Source: Dactylosporangium sucinum
GTDB lineage: Bacteria; Actinomycetota; Actinomycetes; Mycobacteriales; Micromonosporaceae
DNA: 33,873 nt
Assembly (NCBI RefSeq): GCF_014647515.1
Contig: NZ_BMPI01000094.1
Coordinates: 4,636 to 38,508, forward strand
Direction: 5' to 3'
Shown here: in pieces, positions 1 to 7,811 of the stretch
How the letters are laid out: each line of letters opens with the position of its first letter
Position numbering within the stretch: position 1 is the first letter of the stretch
The notes under the pieces: model-generated
What the model saw: the letters and a program-made list of their open reading frames with translations, nothing else
Told to the model about the DNA's origin: nothing
Database searches by the model: none
Position numbers and translations under genes: made by a program

Positions 1-390
1 GCTGAAGAGGTGCAGCGTGTCGCCCGTGTCGATCTCCAGCAGCTCGGACCGTAGGCCCGCGCGGGAGCGGGTGTCCACCCGGATGCGCTCGACCTCCGAC
101 CAGGCCAGCCGGCGGTGGCCGGCGTAGCCCGTCACCACCGTCAGGCCCGACAGGTCGGCCGCCAGGCGGACCGGCGCCAGCAGGTCGCGCAGCGCGTAGC
201 CGCCGGCCACCAGCGCGGCCACGACGGCCGCGGTCAGCGCTCGGCGGTCGTCGGCGAAGAATACCGCCGCGGCGACCAGGATGACGGTCACGGCGCACTT
301 CAGCCCGACGAAGCCCGGCGAGACCCGCCACCGCGCGCTGGCCGGCGCCGGTGTCGGCGGGTCGGACCAGGAGCCGCTGCGCATTTCCAT
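1..390 (-). CDS. PH-domain membrane protein, C-terminus cut off by the window edge
   Basis: The reading frame stays open from an ATG at 390 to the window edge, giving 130 residues without a stop. The N-terminal part has a hydrophobic stretch at about residues 25-45, a short break, and a second hydrophobic stretch at about 50-65. A beta-rich segment follows, with the pattern LAWSEVERIRVD and LEIDTGDTLHLF, which is typical of small actinobacterial bacterial-PH (bPH) membrane proteins. The function of these proteins is not established. It is the last visible gene of the minus-strand envelope block, 49 nt downstream of the gene at 440-1027. No convincing ribosome-binding site precedes the ATG, and an in-frame GTG lies two codons upstream, so the start is uncertain. 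Confidence 0.7.
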   Translation of the reverse strand, partial: MEMRSGSWSDPPTPAPASARWRVSPGFVGLKCAVTVILVAAAVFFADDRRALTAAVVAALVAGGYALRDLLAPVRLAADLSGLTVVTGYAGHRRLAWSEVERIRVDTRSRAGLRSELLEIDTGDTLHLFS

Positions 391-439
391 CGGCACAGCA
401 TGCACCGCGCGGGCGCTGGGTGACGAACCGGGCGAGGCG

Positions 440-1027
440 CTACTTGGTCTTCGTGATCGAGGTTGCCGTCACCGTGCCGTCGGCGTTCTGGCCCTGCACC
501 GTGACGGTCGAGCCGGCGGTGATGTCCTTCAGGGCGCCCGGCGTCGCGACCGTCGTCTGGCCGTTGGTCTTGACGATGACCGTGTTGCCGTCGGCGGTCT
601 CGATGTAGACGGTGGTGCCGTCCACCAGTTTCACGGTGCCGGTGATGCCGCCGCCGCTCCGGTTCTGCTGGCCCTGCTGACCCTGCTGGCCCTGGCCGGG
701 GAAGCCGCCGTTGCGGGCGAAGGCGCTCGCCAGCGCGGCCGGGTTGGCGCCGCCGGCCGGGCCCGACGCGGCCGGGGCCTCGCCGTAGCTCTTCTGCACC
801 TGGGCGCCGGCCGCGAAGCCGACGACGAGCAGCGCGAGGCCGGCCAGGACCACGGTGGCGCGGTTGGCCAGGCGGCGCGGGCCGGCCTTGGCGACCCGCG
901 CGTTGAGGTCGTCGTCGATCGGCTCCGCGAGCAGATCGTCGTCCGTCACCGGCTCCAGCACCTCGGTGTCATCGGCAGAGAACCCGGTGGCGGGCGGACG
1001 GCGGAAGGGCGAAGCGGCGTGGCTCAC
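440..1027 (-). CDS. Single-pass membrane protein with extracytoplasmic DUF5666-like beta domain
   Basis: The 195-residue product starts at GTG 1027, with GAGGAG six bases upstream. It has an acidic cytoplasmic N-terminus (about 1-50), one membrane helix at about 57-76, a Gly/Gln-rich linker containing GGFPGQGQQGQQGQQ at about 110-125, and a C-terminal beta-rich domain of about 70 residues (GTVKLVDGTTVYIETADG... TVTVQG). That domain resembles the small OB-like DUF5666 fold found in secreted bacterial proteins. It follows the permease gene by about 80 nt on the same strand, so it probably belongs to the exporter operon as an accessory envelope protein. Its molecular role is unknown. The Gly-rich linker resembles those of adaptor 2 and of the lipoprotein at 15176-15757. 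Confidence 0.8.
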   Translation of the reverse strand: MSHAASPFRRPPATGFSADDTEVLEPVTDDDLLAEPIDDDLNARVAKAGPRRLANRATVVLAGLALLVVGFAAGAQVQKSYGEAPAASGPAGGANPAALASAFARNGGFPGQGQQGQQGQQNRSGGGITGTVKLVDGTTVYIETADGNTVIVKTNGQTTVATPGALKDITAGSTVTVQGQNADGTVTATSITKTK

Positions 1028-1108
1028 GGATTGCTCCTCGTCGACGGCCGTGCGGGTTGGGCCGGGTTGCGAAACCGCTGGGGAGCGGGATCTTCACGGA
1101 ACGAACTG

Positions 1109-2322
1109 TCACTCATAGCGAAGCGCCTCGATCGGGCGCAGGCCGGCGGCCCGGCTGGCCGGGTAGCTGCCGAAGAACAGCCCGATCGCCACCGAGAAGC
1201 CCAGCGCCAGGAACACCGAGCTGGGCACGATGATCGGCTTGATGTTCACGATCGTGAACCGGCTGCCGATGACCGCGGCCGCCACCCCGAGCAGGCCGCC
1301 GAGCAGGCTCAGCACCGTCGCCTCGACCAGGAACTGGGTGAGGATCGTGCGCCTCGGCGCGCCCAGCGCCTTGCGGATGCCGATCTCCCGGGTCCGCTCG
1401 GTGACGGTCACCATCATGATGTTGGTGATGCCGATCCCGCCGACCAGGAGGCTGATCCCGGCGACGGCGCCGAGCAGCATCGTGAACGTCTCGGCGGTGT
1501 CCGCCCGGGTCTCCAGCAGCTGCGACTGGTTGAGGATGCGGTACGCCGTCGTGGTCGAGCCGCTGCTGACGTTGAGCTTCTCGTTGAGGATCGCGGTGAC
1601 CTCGGCCTGGGCGTCGGCGACCGAGTCCGGCGAGGTGGCCTGGATGAGCAGCTGGTTCAGCGAGCCGTACCCGGTCAGCGACTCCTGCACCGCGCTCACC
1701 GGCGCCATGGCCACGTCGTTGGGGTCGTTGAAGCCGGAGCCGCCCTTCTCGGCGAGCACCCCGACGACCGTGAACAGCTTGCCCGAGACCGTGATCTGCT
1801 TCGACAGCGGATCGACCCGGCCGAACAGCTCCTCGGCGACGGTCGAGCCGATGACGACGACCTTGCGGGACTCCTTGACGTCCTCGTCGGTGAACAGCGC
1901 GCCGCGGGCGAGCTTGAAGTTCGAGGCGGAGACGTACCCCGGGTACGTGCCCACGAACTGCGTGATCGTGTGGTCGGTGCCCTCGTAGGTGGCCGTCTGC
2001 GAGCCGCTGACCACCGGCGAGACGCTGCGGACGTGTGGTGCCTCGTCCTGGTTCGACAGGGCCGGCACCAGGTCCATGCTCAGCGAGGTGTTCTGCGTCG
2101 ACGCCGCGCCGCGGGCCCCGCCGCCGGCGCCGGCGGTCACGGTCAGCGTGTTGGTGCCGAGCGCCTCGATCTGGTTCTGCACCGCCTGCGCCGAGCCGTT
2201 GCCGACCGCGACGAGCAGGATGACGGCGGCGACGCCGATCAGGATGCCCAGCACAGTGAGGCTGGAGCGCAGCTTGTTCGCGGTGATCGCGCGCAGCGCG
2301 AAGCGGATGGTCTCGAAGATGT

Positions 2323-2326
<4 letters not shown>
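1109..2326 (-). CDS. MacB-type ABC transporter permease (FtsX fold)
   Basis: This 405-residue permease has the MacB/FtsX layout. A first membrane helix lies at about residues 18-40, right after an ANKLRSSLTVLGILIGV motif. A large extracytoplasmic domain (about 45-280) follows, then three membrane helices at about 283-305, 332-355 and 366-390. The C-terminus PASRAAGLRPIEALRYE is the family signature. Such permeases do not form a classical transport channel; MacB and LolCDE relatives use ATP for mechanotransmission across the membrane and work with an adaptor. The GTG start overlaps the stop of the ATPase gene (GTGA), which indicates translational coupling. The substrate cannot be read from the sequence. 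Confidence 0.93.
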
Positions 2327-3005
<679 letters not shown>

Positions 3006-3009
<4 letters not shown>

Positions 3010-3095
3010 GCGACCTCCGCTTCGCTCCGGCCGCACAAGCTCCACGCTGCGCTCATGATGAGCGGCCTCCCCCGCTTCGCTCCGGAACCGCTCAT
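3006..3095 (-). CDS. Possible 29-codon coupling mini-ORF between adaptor 2 and ATPase
   Basis: An open frame of 29 codons begins one base after the TGA of the adaptor 2 gene and ends in a TGA that overlaps the ATPase start as ATGA. An in-frame internal ATG at 3056 has GGGGGAGG nine bases upstream and would give 16 codons. The peptide (start MSGSGAKRGRPLI) resembles no family I know. A 14-nt exact repeat, CCGGAGCGAAGCGG on the minus strand, occurs at 3017-3030 and 3072-3085, so the gap looks like a duplicated translation-start region. It may only serve to pass ribosomes to the ATPase gene. Translation is unproven. Confidence 0.25.
3017..3085. repeat. 14-nt exact direct repeat flanking a translation-start region
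   Basis: CCGCTTCGCTCCGG on the plus strand occurs at 3017-3030 and 3072-3085. The heptamer GCTCATG occurs three times nearby (3004-3010, 3051-3057, 3090-3096). Read on the minus strand, each long copy lies next to a purine-rich ribosome-binding site and each heptamer contains an ATG, so the arrangement looks like a duplicated start region. Confidence 0.6.
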
Positions 3096-3096
3096 G

Positions 3097-4302
3097 TCAG
3101 TTGCCTCGCCCGCCGCCGCCACCGGTGAAGCCGCCACCGCCGGGGAAGCCGCCACCGCCGCCGGGGAACTGGCCGCCGCCCGGGAACTGCTGGTTGTTCG
3201 TGCCCGTGGTCGAGTTCGTCGTGGTCGTGGTGATCACGACCTGCTCGCCGGCCGTGACGCCGGACTTGATCTCGACGAAGCCGCCGCCGGTGATGCCGAC
3301 CTCGACCTGCCGCTCCTCGGTCTGGCCGTTGACCTCGACGGTGACCGTGCGCTGGCCGCCGGCCGTGCGCAGCGCCGTGCTCGGGATCCGCACCACGTTC
3401 TGCGACTCGGCGACGGTGACGACGGCGGTCGTGCTCTGCCCCAGCCGTACCCCTTCCGGCAGCGTGTCGAGCGTGATCACGACCGCGTAGGAGTTCACGT
3501 TGTTGCTGGTCGTGGCCGTGGGCGAGATCGTGGTGACCTTGCCGGTGGCCCGGGTGCCGGACAGCGCGCTCCAGGTCACGTTGGCGACCTGGCCGGCCTT
3601 GAGCTTGGTCGCGTCGGCTTCGGCGAAGCTCGCGTTGATCTGCAGCTTGGTCAGGTCGGCGATGGTGACGAACCCGGAGGAGCCCGACGAGGAGGAGGTG
3701 CTGCCGGTGGAGTTCCCGCCGCCCGCCGAAGCCGAGGAAGAACCCACCGCACCGTTGACCGCGGTGACCGTGCCGGCGATCGGCGCCGTCAGCACCGTGC
3801 CGTTGACCGACTGCTGCGCCGACGTCACGTTGGCCTGGGCGGTCGCGACCTGCGCCTCCGCCGAGGCGATCGTCGCGTCGTCGGCGTTGTTGTCCTCGGC
3901 CCGGGTGAGCGCGGCCTTCGCGGCGGTGAGGTTGGCCTTGGCGGTGTCGAGCGACGCCTGCGCCGAGGTCGGGTCGACCTTCGCGAGCGTCTGGCCCTTC
4001 GTGACCACGTCGCCGACCTTGACGCCCACCTCGGTCACCGTGCCGGAGGTGGTGAAGGTCGCGTTCGCCGTCGAGGCGCTGGCGACCGAGCCGGACGCCG
4101 ACACCGTCTGCGAGACCGTCCCCTGCGTCGCCGCCACCAGCCGGGTGCGGGTGTTGTTCTGGGACGCCTCGGCGGTCGCCGGGCCGTTGACGATCTGGTA
4201 CGCCCACAGCGCGCCGCCGACGGCCACGACCGCCAGCGCGGCGTTGATCAGGGTCACGGAGTTCAGCCGTGGTCGGCGAAGCGACGGCAGCGACAAACGC
4301 AT
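3097..4302 (-). CDS. Membrane-fusion (HlyD/MacA-like) adaptor protein 2 with Gly-rich tail
   Basis: This 401-residue adaptor has one N-terminal membrane helix (about 15-35) and then the two halves of a lipoyl/barrel-sandwich domain (VSASGSV... SGTVTEVGVKVGDVVTKGQTLAKVD and GTVLTAPIAGTVTAVNG). An Ala-rich coiled-coil hairpin sits between them, and a beta-barrel and a membrane-proximal domain follow. Two features are unusual: a Ser/Gly-rich insertion of about 25 residues just after the second lipoyl half, and a C-terminal tail of repeated PGGGG units. In this Gram-positive lineage there is no TolC, so the adaptor probably assists the permease at the outer face of the membrane. It lies between the kinase and the ATPase genes on the same strand. 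Confidence 0.92.
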   Translation of the reverse strand: MRLSLPSLRRPRLNSVTLINAALAVVAVGGALWAYQIVNGPATAEASQNNTRTRLVAATQGTVSQTVSASGSVASASTANATFTTSGTVTEVGVKVGDVVTKGQTLAKVDPTSAQASLDTAKANLTAAKAALTRAEDNNADDATIASAEAQVATAQANVTSAQQSVNGTVLTAPIAGTVTAVNGAVGSSSASAGGGNSTGSTSSSSGSSGFVTIADLTKLQINASFAEADATKLKAGQVANVTWSALSGTRATGKVTTISPTATTSNNVNSYAVVITLDTLPEGVRLGQSTTAVVTVAESQNVVRIPSTALRTAGGQRTVTVEVNGQTEERQVEVGITGGGFVEIKSGVTAGEQVVITTTTTNSTTGTNNQQFPGGGQFPGGGGGFPGGGGFTGGGGGRGN

Positions 4303-4338
4303 GATGGGAATCGTGGTGCGGTTCGCTCGGAGCGACCC

Positions 4339-5931
4339 TCAGCGAACCTCGGAGTTGCCTCGGAATCCGGTTACCGGAAACTCCAGAATGTCCGAATCAT
4401 CATCGTCAAACAGCTCGGGCTCGTCGATCGCCGGCAGCAGCACCCGGAACCGGGCACCGGAACCCGGCGCCGTCCACAGCTCGACCCGCCCGCCGTGCGC
4501 CTGCACGATGGCGGCGACGATCGACAGGCCGAGCCCCGCGCCGCCGTGCCGGCGGGATCGCGAGCCTTCCGCGCGGTACAGGCGCTCGAACACCCGAGCG
4601 GCGTCCTCGGCCTGCATGCCGGGCCCGGTGTCGCCCACCTCGACGGCGGCCAGCGGCAGGTCGGGCGGCAGGTCGGCGCCGACGGCGGCGGTCGGCGGGG
4701 TGTCGGAGGGCGTCGGGCGGCCGACCCGCACGACGATCCGGGTGTCCTCGGGCGTGTGCTGCAGCGCGTTGCTGACCAGGTTGGCGACGACCTGCCGGAT
4801 GCGTGCCTCGTCGGCGTCGACGGTCACCGGCTCGAACGTCACCGAGCGGTCGTCGAGCGTGGAGAGCTGCACGAACCGGGTCGGCACGCGCACGTGCGCG
4901 TCGCGGACGGTGTCGGCGGCCACGGCGAGCAGGTCGACCGGGTGCCGCTGCAGGGGGCGCTCCTCGTCGAGCCGGGCGAGGGTCAGCAGGTCGTTGACGA
5001 GCAGCCGCATCCGGCTCACCTCGGCCTCGATGCACTCCATCGCCTCGTCGAGGGCCGGGCCCGGCGGTGCGCCGCCCCGGCGGTACAACTCGGCGAAACC
5101 CTGCACCGAGGTCAGCGGGGTCCGCAGCTCGTGGGCCGCGTCGGCGAGGAACTGCCGCAGGCGCCGCTCCGACGCGGCGCTCTCGCCCACCGCCTCCTCG
5201 ATGCGCCCGAGCATCGTGTTGAGCGCGGTGCCGAGGCGGCCCGACTCGGTGTGCGGGTCGGCATCCACCACGCGGCTGGAGAGGTTGCCGTCGGCGATCT
5301 CGACCGCCGTCTCCTCCATGCGGGTCAGCGGGCTCAGCCCGACCCGCACGAGCGTGGCGGTGGCGAAGCCGACGAGCAGCAGCAGTGCGAGGCTGACCGG
5401 CGTGGTGAACAGCAGCATCTGCTCGCGGGTGTCGTAGACGTCGACCAGCGAGACCGCGCGGGCGCCGTAGCCTTCCCGGCCGTTGAAGCTCGTCGGGAAG
5501 ACGAAGACGCGCCAGTTCTTGGTCGGCCCGGCGACGGTGAACGGCTTGTGCTCGGCGGCCCGCTGCGGGATCGAGCCGAACAGCGCCGGGTCGAGCAGGA
5601 CCGGCTCGGGGTTGACGAGCTTGCCGGAGCTGTCGAAGCCGTAGATCTGGTAGGCCGGGCCGGGCGAGAACTCGCCGCGCTCGCCCTCACGCCGCTGGCC
5701 GAACCCGGTGCCGGGGCTGACCGACGGCATCGGGAACGGGTTGGCCGAGGCGCCGGGCCGCGGAACGGGGCCCCGCAGTCCGCCTTCGAGCGACTCGTCG
5801 ACCCGCTTCATGAGGTACCAGTTGAGCAGCCCGACGCCGATCGCATTGGCCGCGATCAGCGCCACGCCGGCGAGCGCCACGACGGAGACGACGATGCGTG
5901 TCCGGACCGTCCAGTGCCGCCAGCGTCTCAT
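4339..5931 (-). CDS. Sensor histidine kinase of the exporter operon
   Basis: This 530-residue kinase has membrane helices at about 13-37 and 177-197, flanking an extracytoplasmic sensor region of about 140 residues. A HAMP linker (about 198-250) follows, then the dimerisation domain with phospho-acceptor His267 in AHELRTPLT, and an ATPase domain with N-box NLVSNALQH (Asn388), G1 DTGPGM (Asp434) and G2 GGAGLGLS. After the ATPase domain it carries an extra tail of about 30 residues rich in Asp (LFDDDDSDILEF). I chose ATG 5931 because it overlaps the regulator stop (ATGA) and the membrane helix follows directly; the frame extends to 6003 but would overlap the regulator gene by 76 nt. It presumably phosphorylates the regulator at 5928-6662. 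Confidence 0.94.
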   Translation of the reverse strand: MRRWRHWTVRTRIVVSVVALAGVALIAANAIGVGLLNWYLMKRVDESLEGGLRGPVPRPGASANPFPMPSVSPGTGFGQRREGERGEFSPGPAYQIYGFDSSGKLVNPEPVLLDPALFGSIPQRAAEHKPFTVAGPTKNWRVFVFPTSFNGREGYGARAVSLVDVYDTREQMLLFTTPVSLALLLLVGFATATLVRVGLSPLTRMEETAVEIADGNLSSRVVDADPHTESGRLGTALNTMLGRIEEAVGESAASERRLRQFLADAAHELRTPLTSVQGFAELYRRGGAPPGPALDEAMECIEAEVSRMRLLVNDLLTLARLDEERPLQRHPVDLLAVAADTVRDAHVRVPTRFVQLSTLDDRSVTFEPVTVDADEARIRQVVANLVSNALQHTPEDTRIVVRVGRPTPSDTPPTAAVGADLPPDLPLAAVEVGDTGPGMQAEDAARVFERLYRAEGSRSRRHGGAGLGLSIVAAIVQAHGGRVELWTAPGSGARFRVLLPAIDEPELFDDDDSDILEFPVTGFRGNSEVR

Positions 5932-6662
5932 GTGCCTTCGGTTCTCGGCAGTCTCAGGGCATAGCCGACACCGCGGACGGTGTGGATGAGCGGCGGGTCC
6001 CACTTGTCGATCTTGCGGCGCAGGTAGTAGACGTAGGACTCGACGATCCGGCCGTCCCCGCCGAAGTCGTAGTTCCAGACCCGGTCGAGGATCTGGGCCT
6101 TGCTCACCACGCGGCCGGCGTTGGTCAGCAGATACCGCAGCAGGTTGAACTCGGTCGGCGAGAGATCCACCCGGTTGCCGCCGCGGCGCACCTCGTGCGC
6201 GTCCTCGTCCATCTCCAGGTCGGCATAGCGCAGGACCCCGCCGTCGACGAGCTGCTGCTGCTCGCCCAGGCTGCGCCGCAGGATCGCCCGGATGCGCAGG
6301 ACGACCTCCTCCAGGCTGAACGGCTTGGCGACGTAGTCGTCGGCGCCGACGGTCAGCCCGGAGATGCGGTCCTCGACCGAGTCGCGGGCGGTCAGGAACA
6401 GCACCGGGACCGGCCTGCCCGAGGTCCGCAGCCGCTGGGCGACCTCGAAGCCGTCGAGGTCGGGCATCATGACGTCGAGCACGACGAGATCCGGCCCGTA
6501 CTCGGCGGCGGCGGCCAGCGCCTCCCGCCCGCCGCTGGCCACCCGCACCTCGAACCCGGTCAGCCGCAGCGTGGCCGACAGCAGGGCGCGGATGCTCGCC
6601 TCGTCGTCGACGACGAGCACCTTGGGCTGGGCGGCGGTTGCGGGCATCGGCTCCATCGTCAC
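5928..6662 (-). CDS. OmpR-family response regulator of the exporter operon
   Basis: This 244-residue regulator has an N-terminal receiver domain with acidic pocket Asp19/Asp20, phospho-acceptor Asp63 (VVLDVMMPDLDG), Thr91 and Lys113, followed by a winged-helix DNA-binding domain ending in SYVYYLRRKIDKWDPPLIHTVRGVGYALR. The GTG start overlaps the adaptor 1 stop (GTGA), giving translational coupling; ATG 6656 is an alternative. Its likely targets are the matching sites at 7781-7801 and 15795-15815. That would mean it controls its own operon and a separate lipoprotein, but the assignment is inference from position and sequence match. Confidence 0.95.
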   Translation of the reverse strand: MTMEPMPATAAQPKVLVVDDEASIRALLSATLRLTGFEVRVASGGREALAAAAEYGPDLVVLDVMMPDLDGFEVAQRLRTSGRPVPVLFLTARDSVEDRISGLTVGADDYVAKPFSLEEVVLRIRAILRRSLGEQQQLVDGGVLRYADLEMDEDAHEVRRGGNRVDLSPTEFNLLRYLLTNAGRVVSKAQILDRVWNYDFGGDGRIVESYVYYLRRKIDKWDPPLIHTVRGVGYALRLPRTEGT

Positions 6663-7744
6663 TGACCGGCCGTCACGATCTCGTCGCCTTCGGCAAGTCC
6701 ACTCTTGATCTCGGTGTTGACGTCGCCGCGCAGGCCGGTCTCGACGGCCCGCTCCTCGTCCTTGCCGGCGATGCGGACCGTCACCTTCCCGTCGTGGACC
6801 GCCGTGGACGGCACCGACAGGACGTCGTCGACCGACGCGGTGACTACCGCGACAGTAGCGCTCTGCCCGTAGAGCAGCGTGTCGGGCACCTTCGCGAACG
6901 AGATCAGCGCCGCGTAGCGCACCAGGCGGTTCGACACCGTGCCGGCCGGGTCGATCTGGATGACCGTGCCGTCGTACTTCGCGCTCGCGTCGTCCGGCAG
7001 CGTGATCTTGGCGGCCTGGTCGACCTTCAGGTGGGCCACCTCGGCCTCGGTGAACTGCGCCTTGACCACCACGTCGCCGGTGCCGGCGAGGGTGATGACG
7101 TTGCTGCCGGCCGAGGAGCCGACGGTGCCGCTCACCGCGAGGATCTTGCCGGCGAGCGGCGCGGTGATCACCGTGCCGGCCAGCTTGGCCTGGGCCTGGG
7201 TGAGGCTCAGCTTGGCGTTGTTGAGCCGCTGCTGGGCGTTGTAGAGGTTGTCGCTGGCGGTCTGGATGCTGTTCCCGCCGCTCCCCCCGTTGCCCGCGTT
7301 GCCGCTGGGCTTGGTGGCCGGCGTCGAAGGCGACGCGGCCGGCTTCGAGGGCGACGCGGTCGGCGTCGCCTTGGCCTTCTCCAGCGCGTCCTCGGCCCGG
7401 TCGAGCGCGTCCTCCGCGCTGCCGACGTTGTCCTCGGCGGCGTCGACGGCGTCCTGGGCCGCGGTCCCGTCGATGCGGGCCAGCACCGCGCCCGCGGCGA
7501 CCACGTCACCGGCCTTGACGTTGAGCTCGGTGAGGGTGCCGCTGGTGGTGAAGCCCAGCGAGCGGCTCGCCTGGGCCTGGACCGTGCCCGACGCGGACAC
7601 GGTCGCGGCGACCTCGCCGCGGGCCACCTTCACGGTGGTCACCGCCGCCGGCGCGGGCTTCTCGTCCGCGGCCACCACGACGGCCGTCACCACCACCGCA
7701 GCCGTGAGCACGGCGGCACCACCGGCCAGCCACCACACCTTCAT
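6659..7744 (-). CDS. Membrane-fusion (HlyD/MacA-like) adaptor protein 1
   Basis: This 361-residue adaptor has an N-terminal membrane anchor (about 4-26), a split lipoyl domain (VSASGTVQAQ... SGTLTELNVKAGDVVAAGAVLARID and GTVITAPLAGKILAVSG), a coiled-coil hairpin, and beta-barrel and membrane-proximal domains ending in GLAEGDEIVTAGQ. The hairpin is interrupted near its tip by about 35 residues rich in Ser, Pro, Thr and Gly (TPTASPSKPAASPST and on to GNGGSGGNS), where Gram-negative adaptors carry the conserved TolC-contact motif. I chose ATG 7744 because it leads directly into the anchor. The gene is the first of the exporter operon and has a candidate regulator site 37-57 nt upstream. It is clearly diverged from adaptor 2, so this is not a recent duplication. 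Confidence 0.92.
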   Translation of the reverse strand: MKVWWLAGGAAVLTAAVVVTAVVVAADEKPAPAAVTTVKVARGEVAATVSASGTVQAQASRSLGFTTSGTLTELNVKAGDVVAAGAVLARIDGTAAQDAVDAAEDNVGSAEDALDRAEDALEKAKATPTASPSKPAASPSTPATKPSGNAGNGGSGGNSIQTASDNLYNAQQRLNNAKLSLTQAQAKLAGTVITAPLAGKILAVSGTVGSSAGSNVITLAGTGDVVVKAQFTEAEVAHLKVDQAAKITLPDDASAKYDGTVIQIDPAGTVSNRLVRYAALISFAKVPDTLLYGQSATVAVVTASVDDVLSVPSTAVHDGKVTVRIAGKDEERAVETGLRGDVNTEIKSGLAEGDEIVTAGQ

Positions 7745-7780
7745 GAGTGGCAAGTTCACCGGCCGGGCCTTTGAACCGGC

Positions 7781-7801
7781 TCGGCCCAACCTCAAAGTTC
7801 G
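7781..7801 (-). promoter_or_regulatory. Candidate response-regulator site upstream of adaptor 1
   Basis: The minus strand reads CTTTGAGGTTGGGCCGA within this 21-nt site, in the 67-nt gap between the beta-propeller stop and the adaptor 1 start. It matches the site at 15795-15815 at 18 of 21 positions, and the two lie 37 and 38 nt from their start codons. A weaker half-site (7 of 10) follows 22 nt closer to the gene, as expected for OmpR-type direct repeats. Binding is inferred. Confidence 0.5.
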
Positions 7802-7811
7802 CTCAGAGCCC

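Noticed and set aside
4331..4360. Possible third copy of the exporter operator (AGCGACCCTC, AGCGAACCTC) at the kinase/adaptor 2 junction
   Set aside because: The match is poor outside CGAACCTC, the step is 10 nt rather than 22, and most of it lies in kinase coding sequence, so a real site is doubtful.
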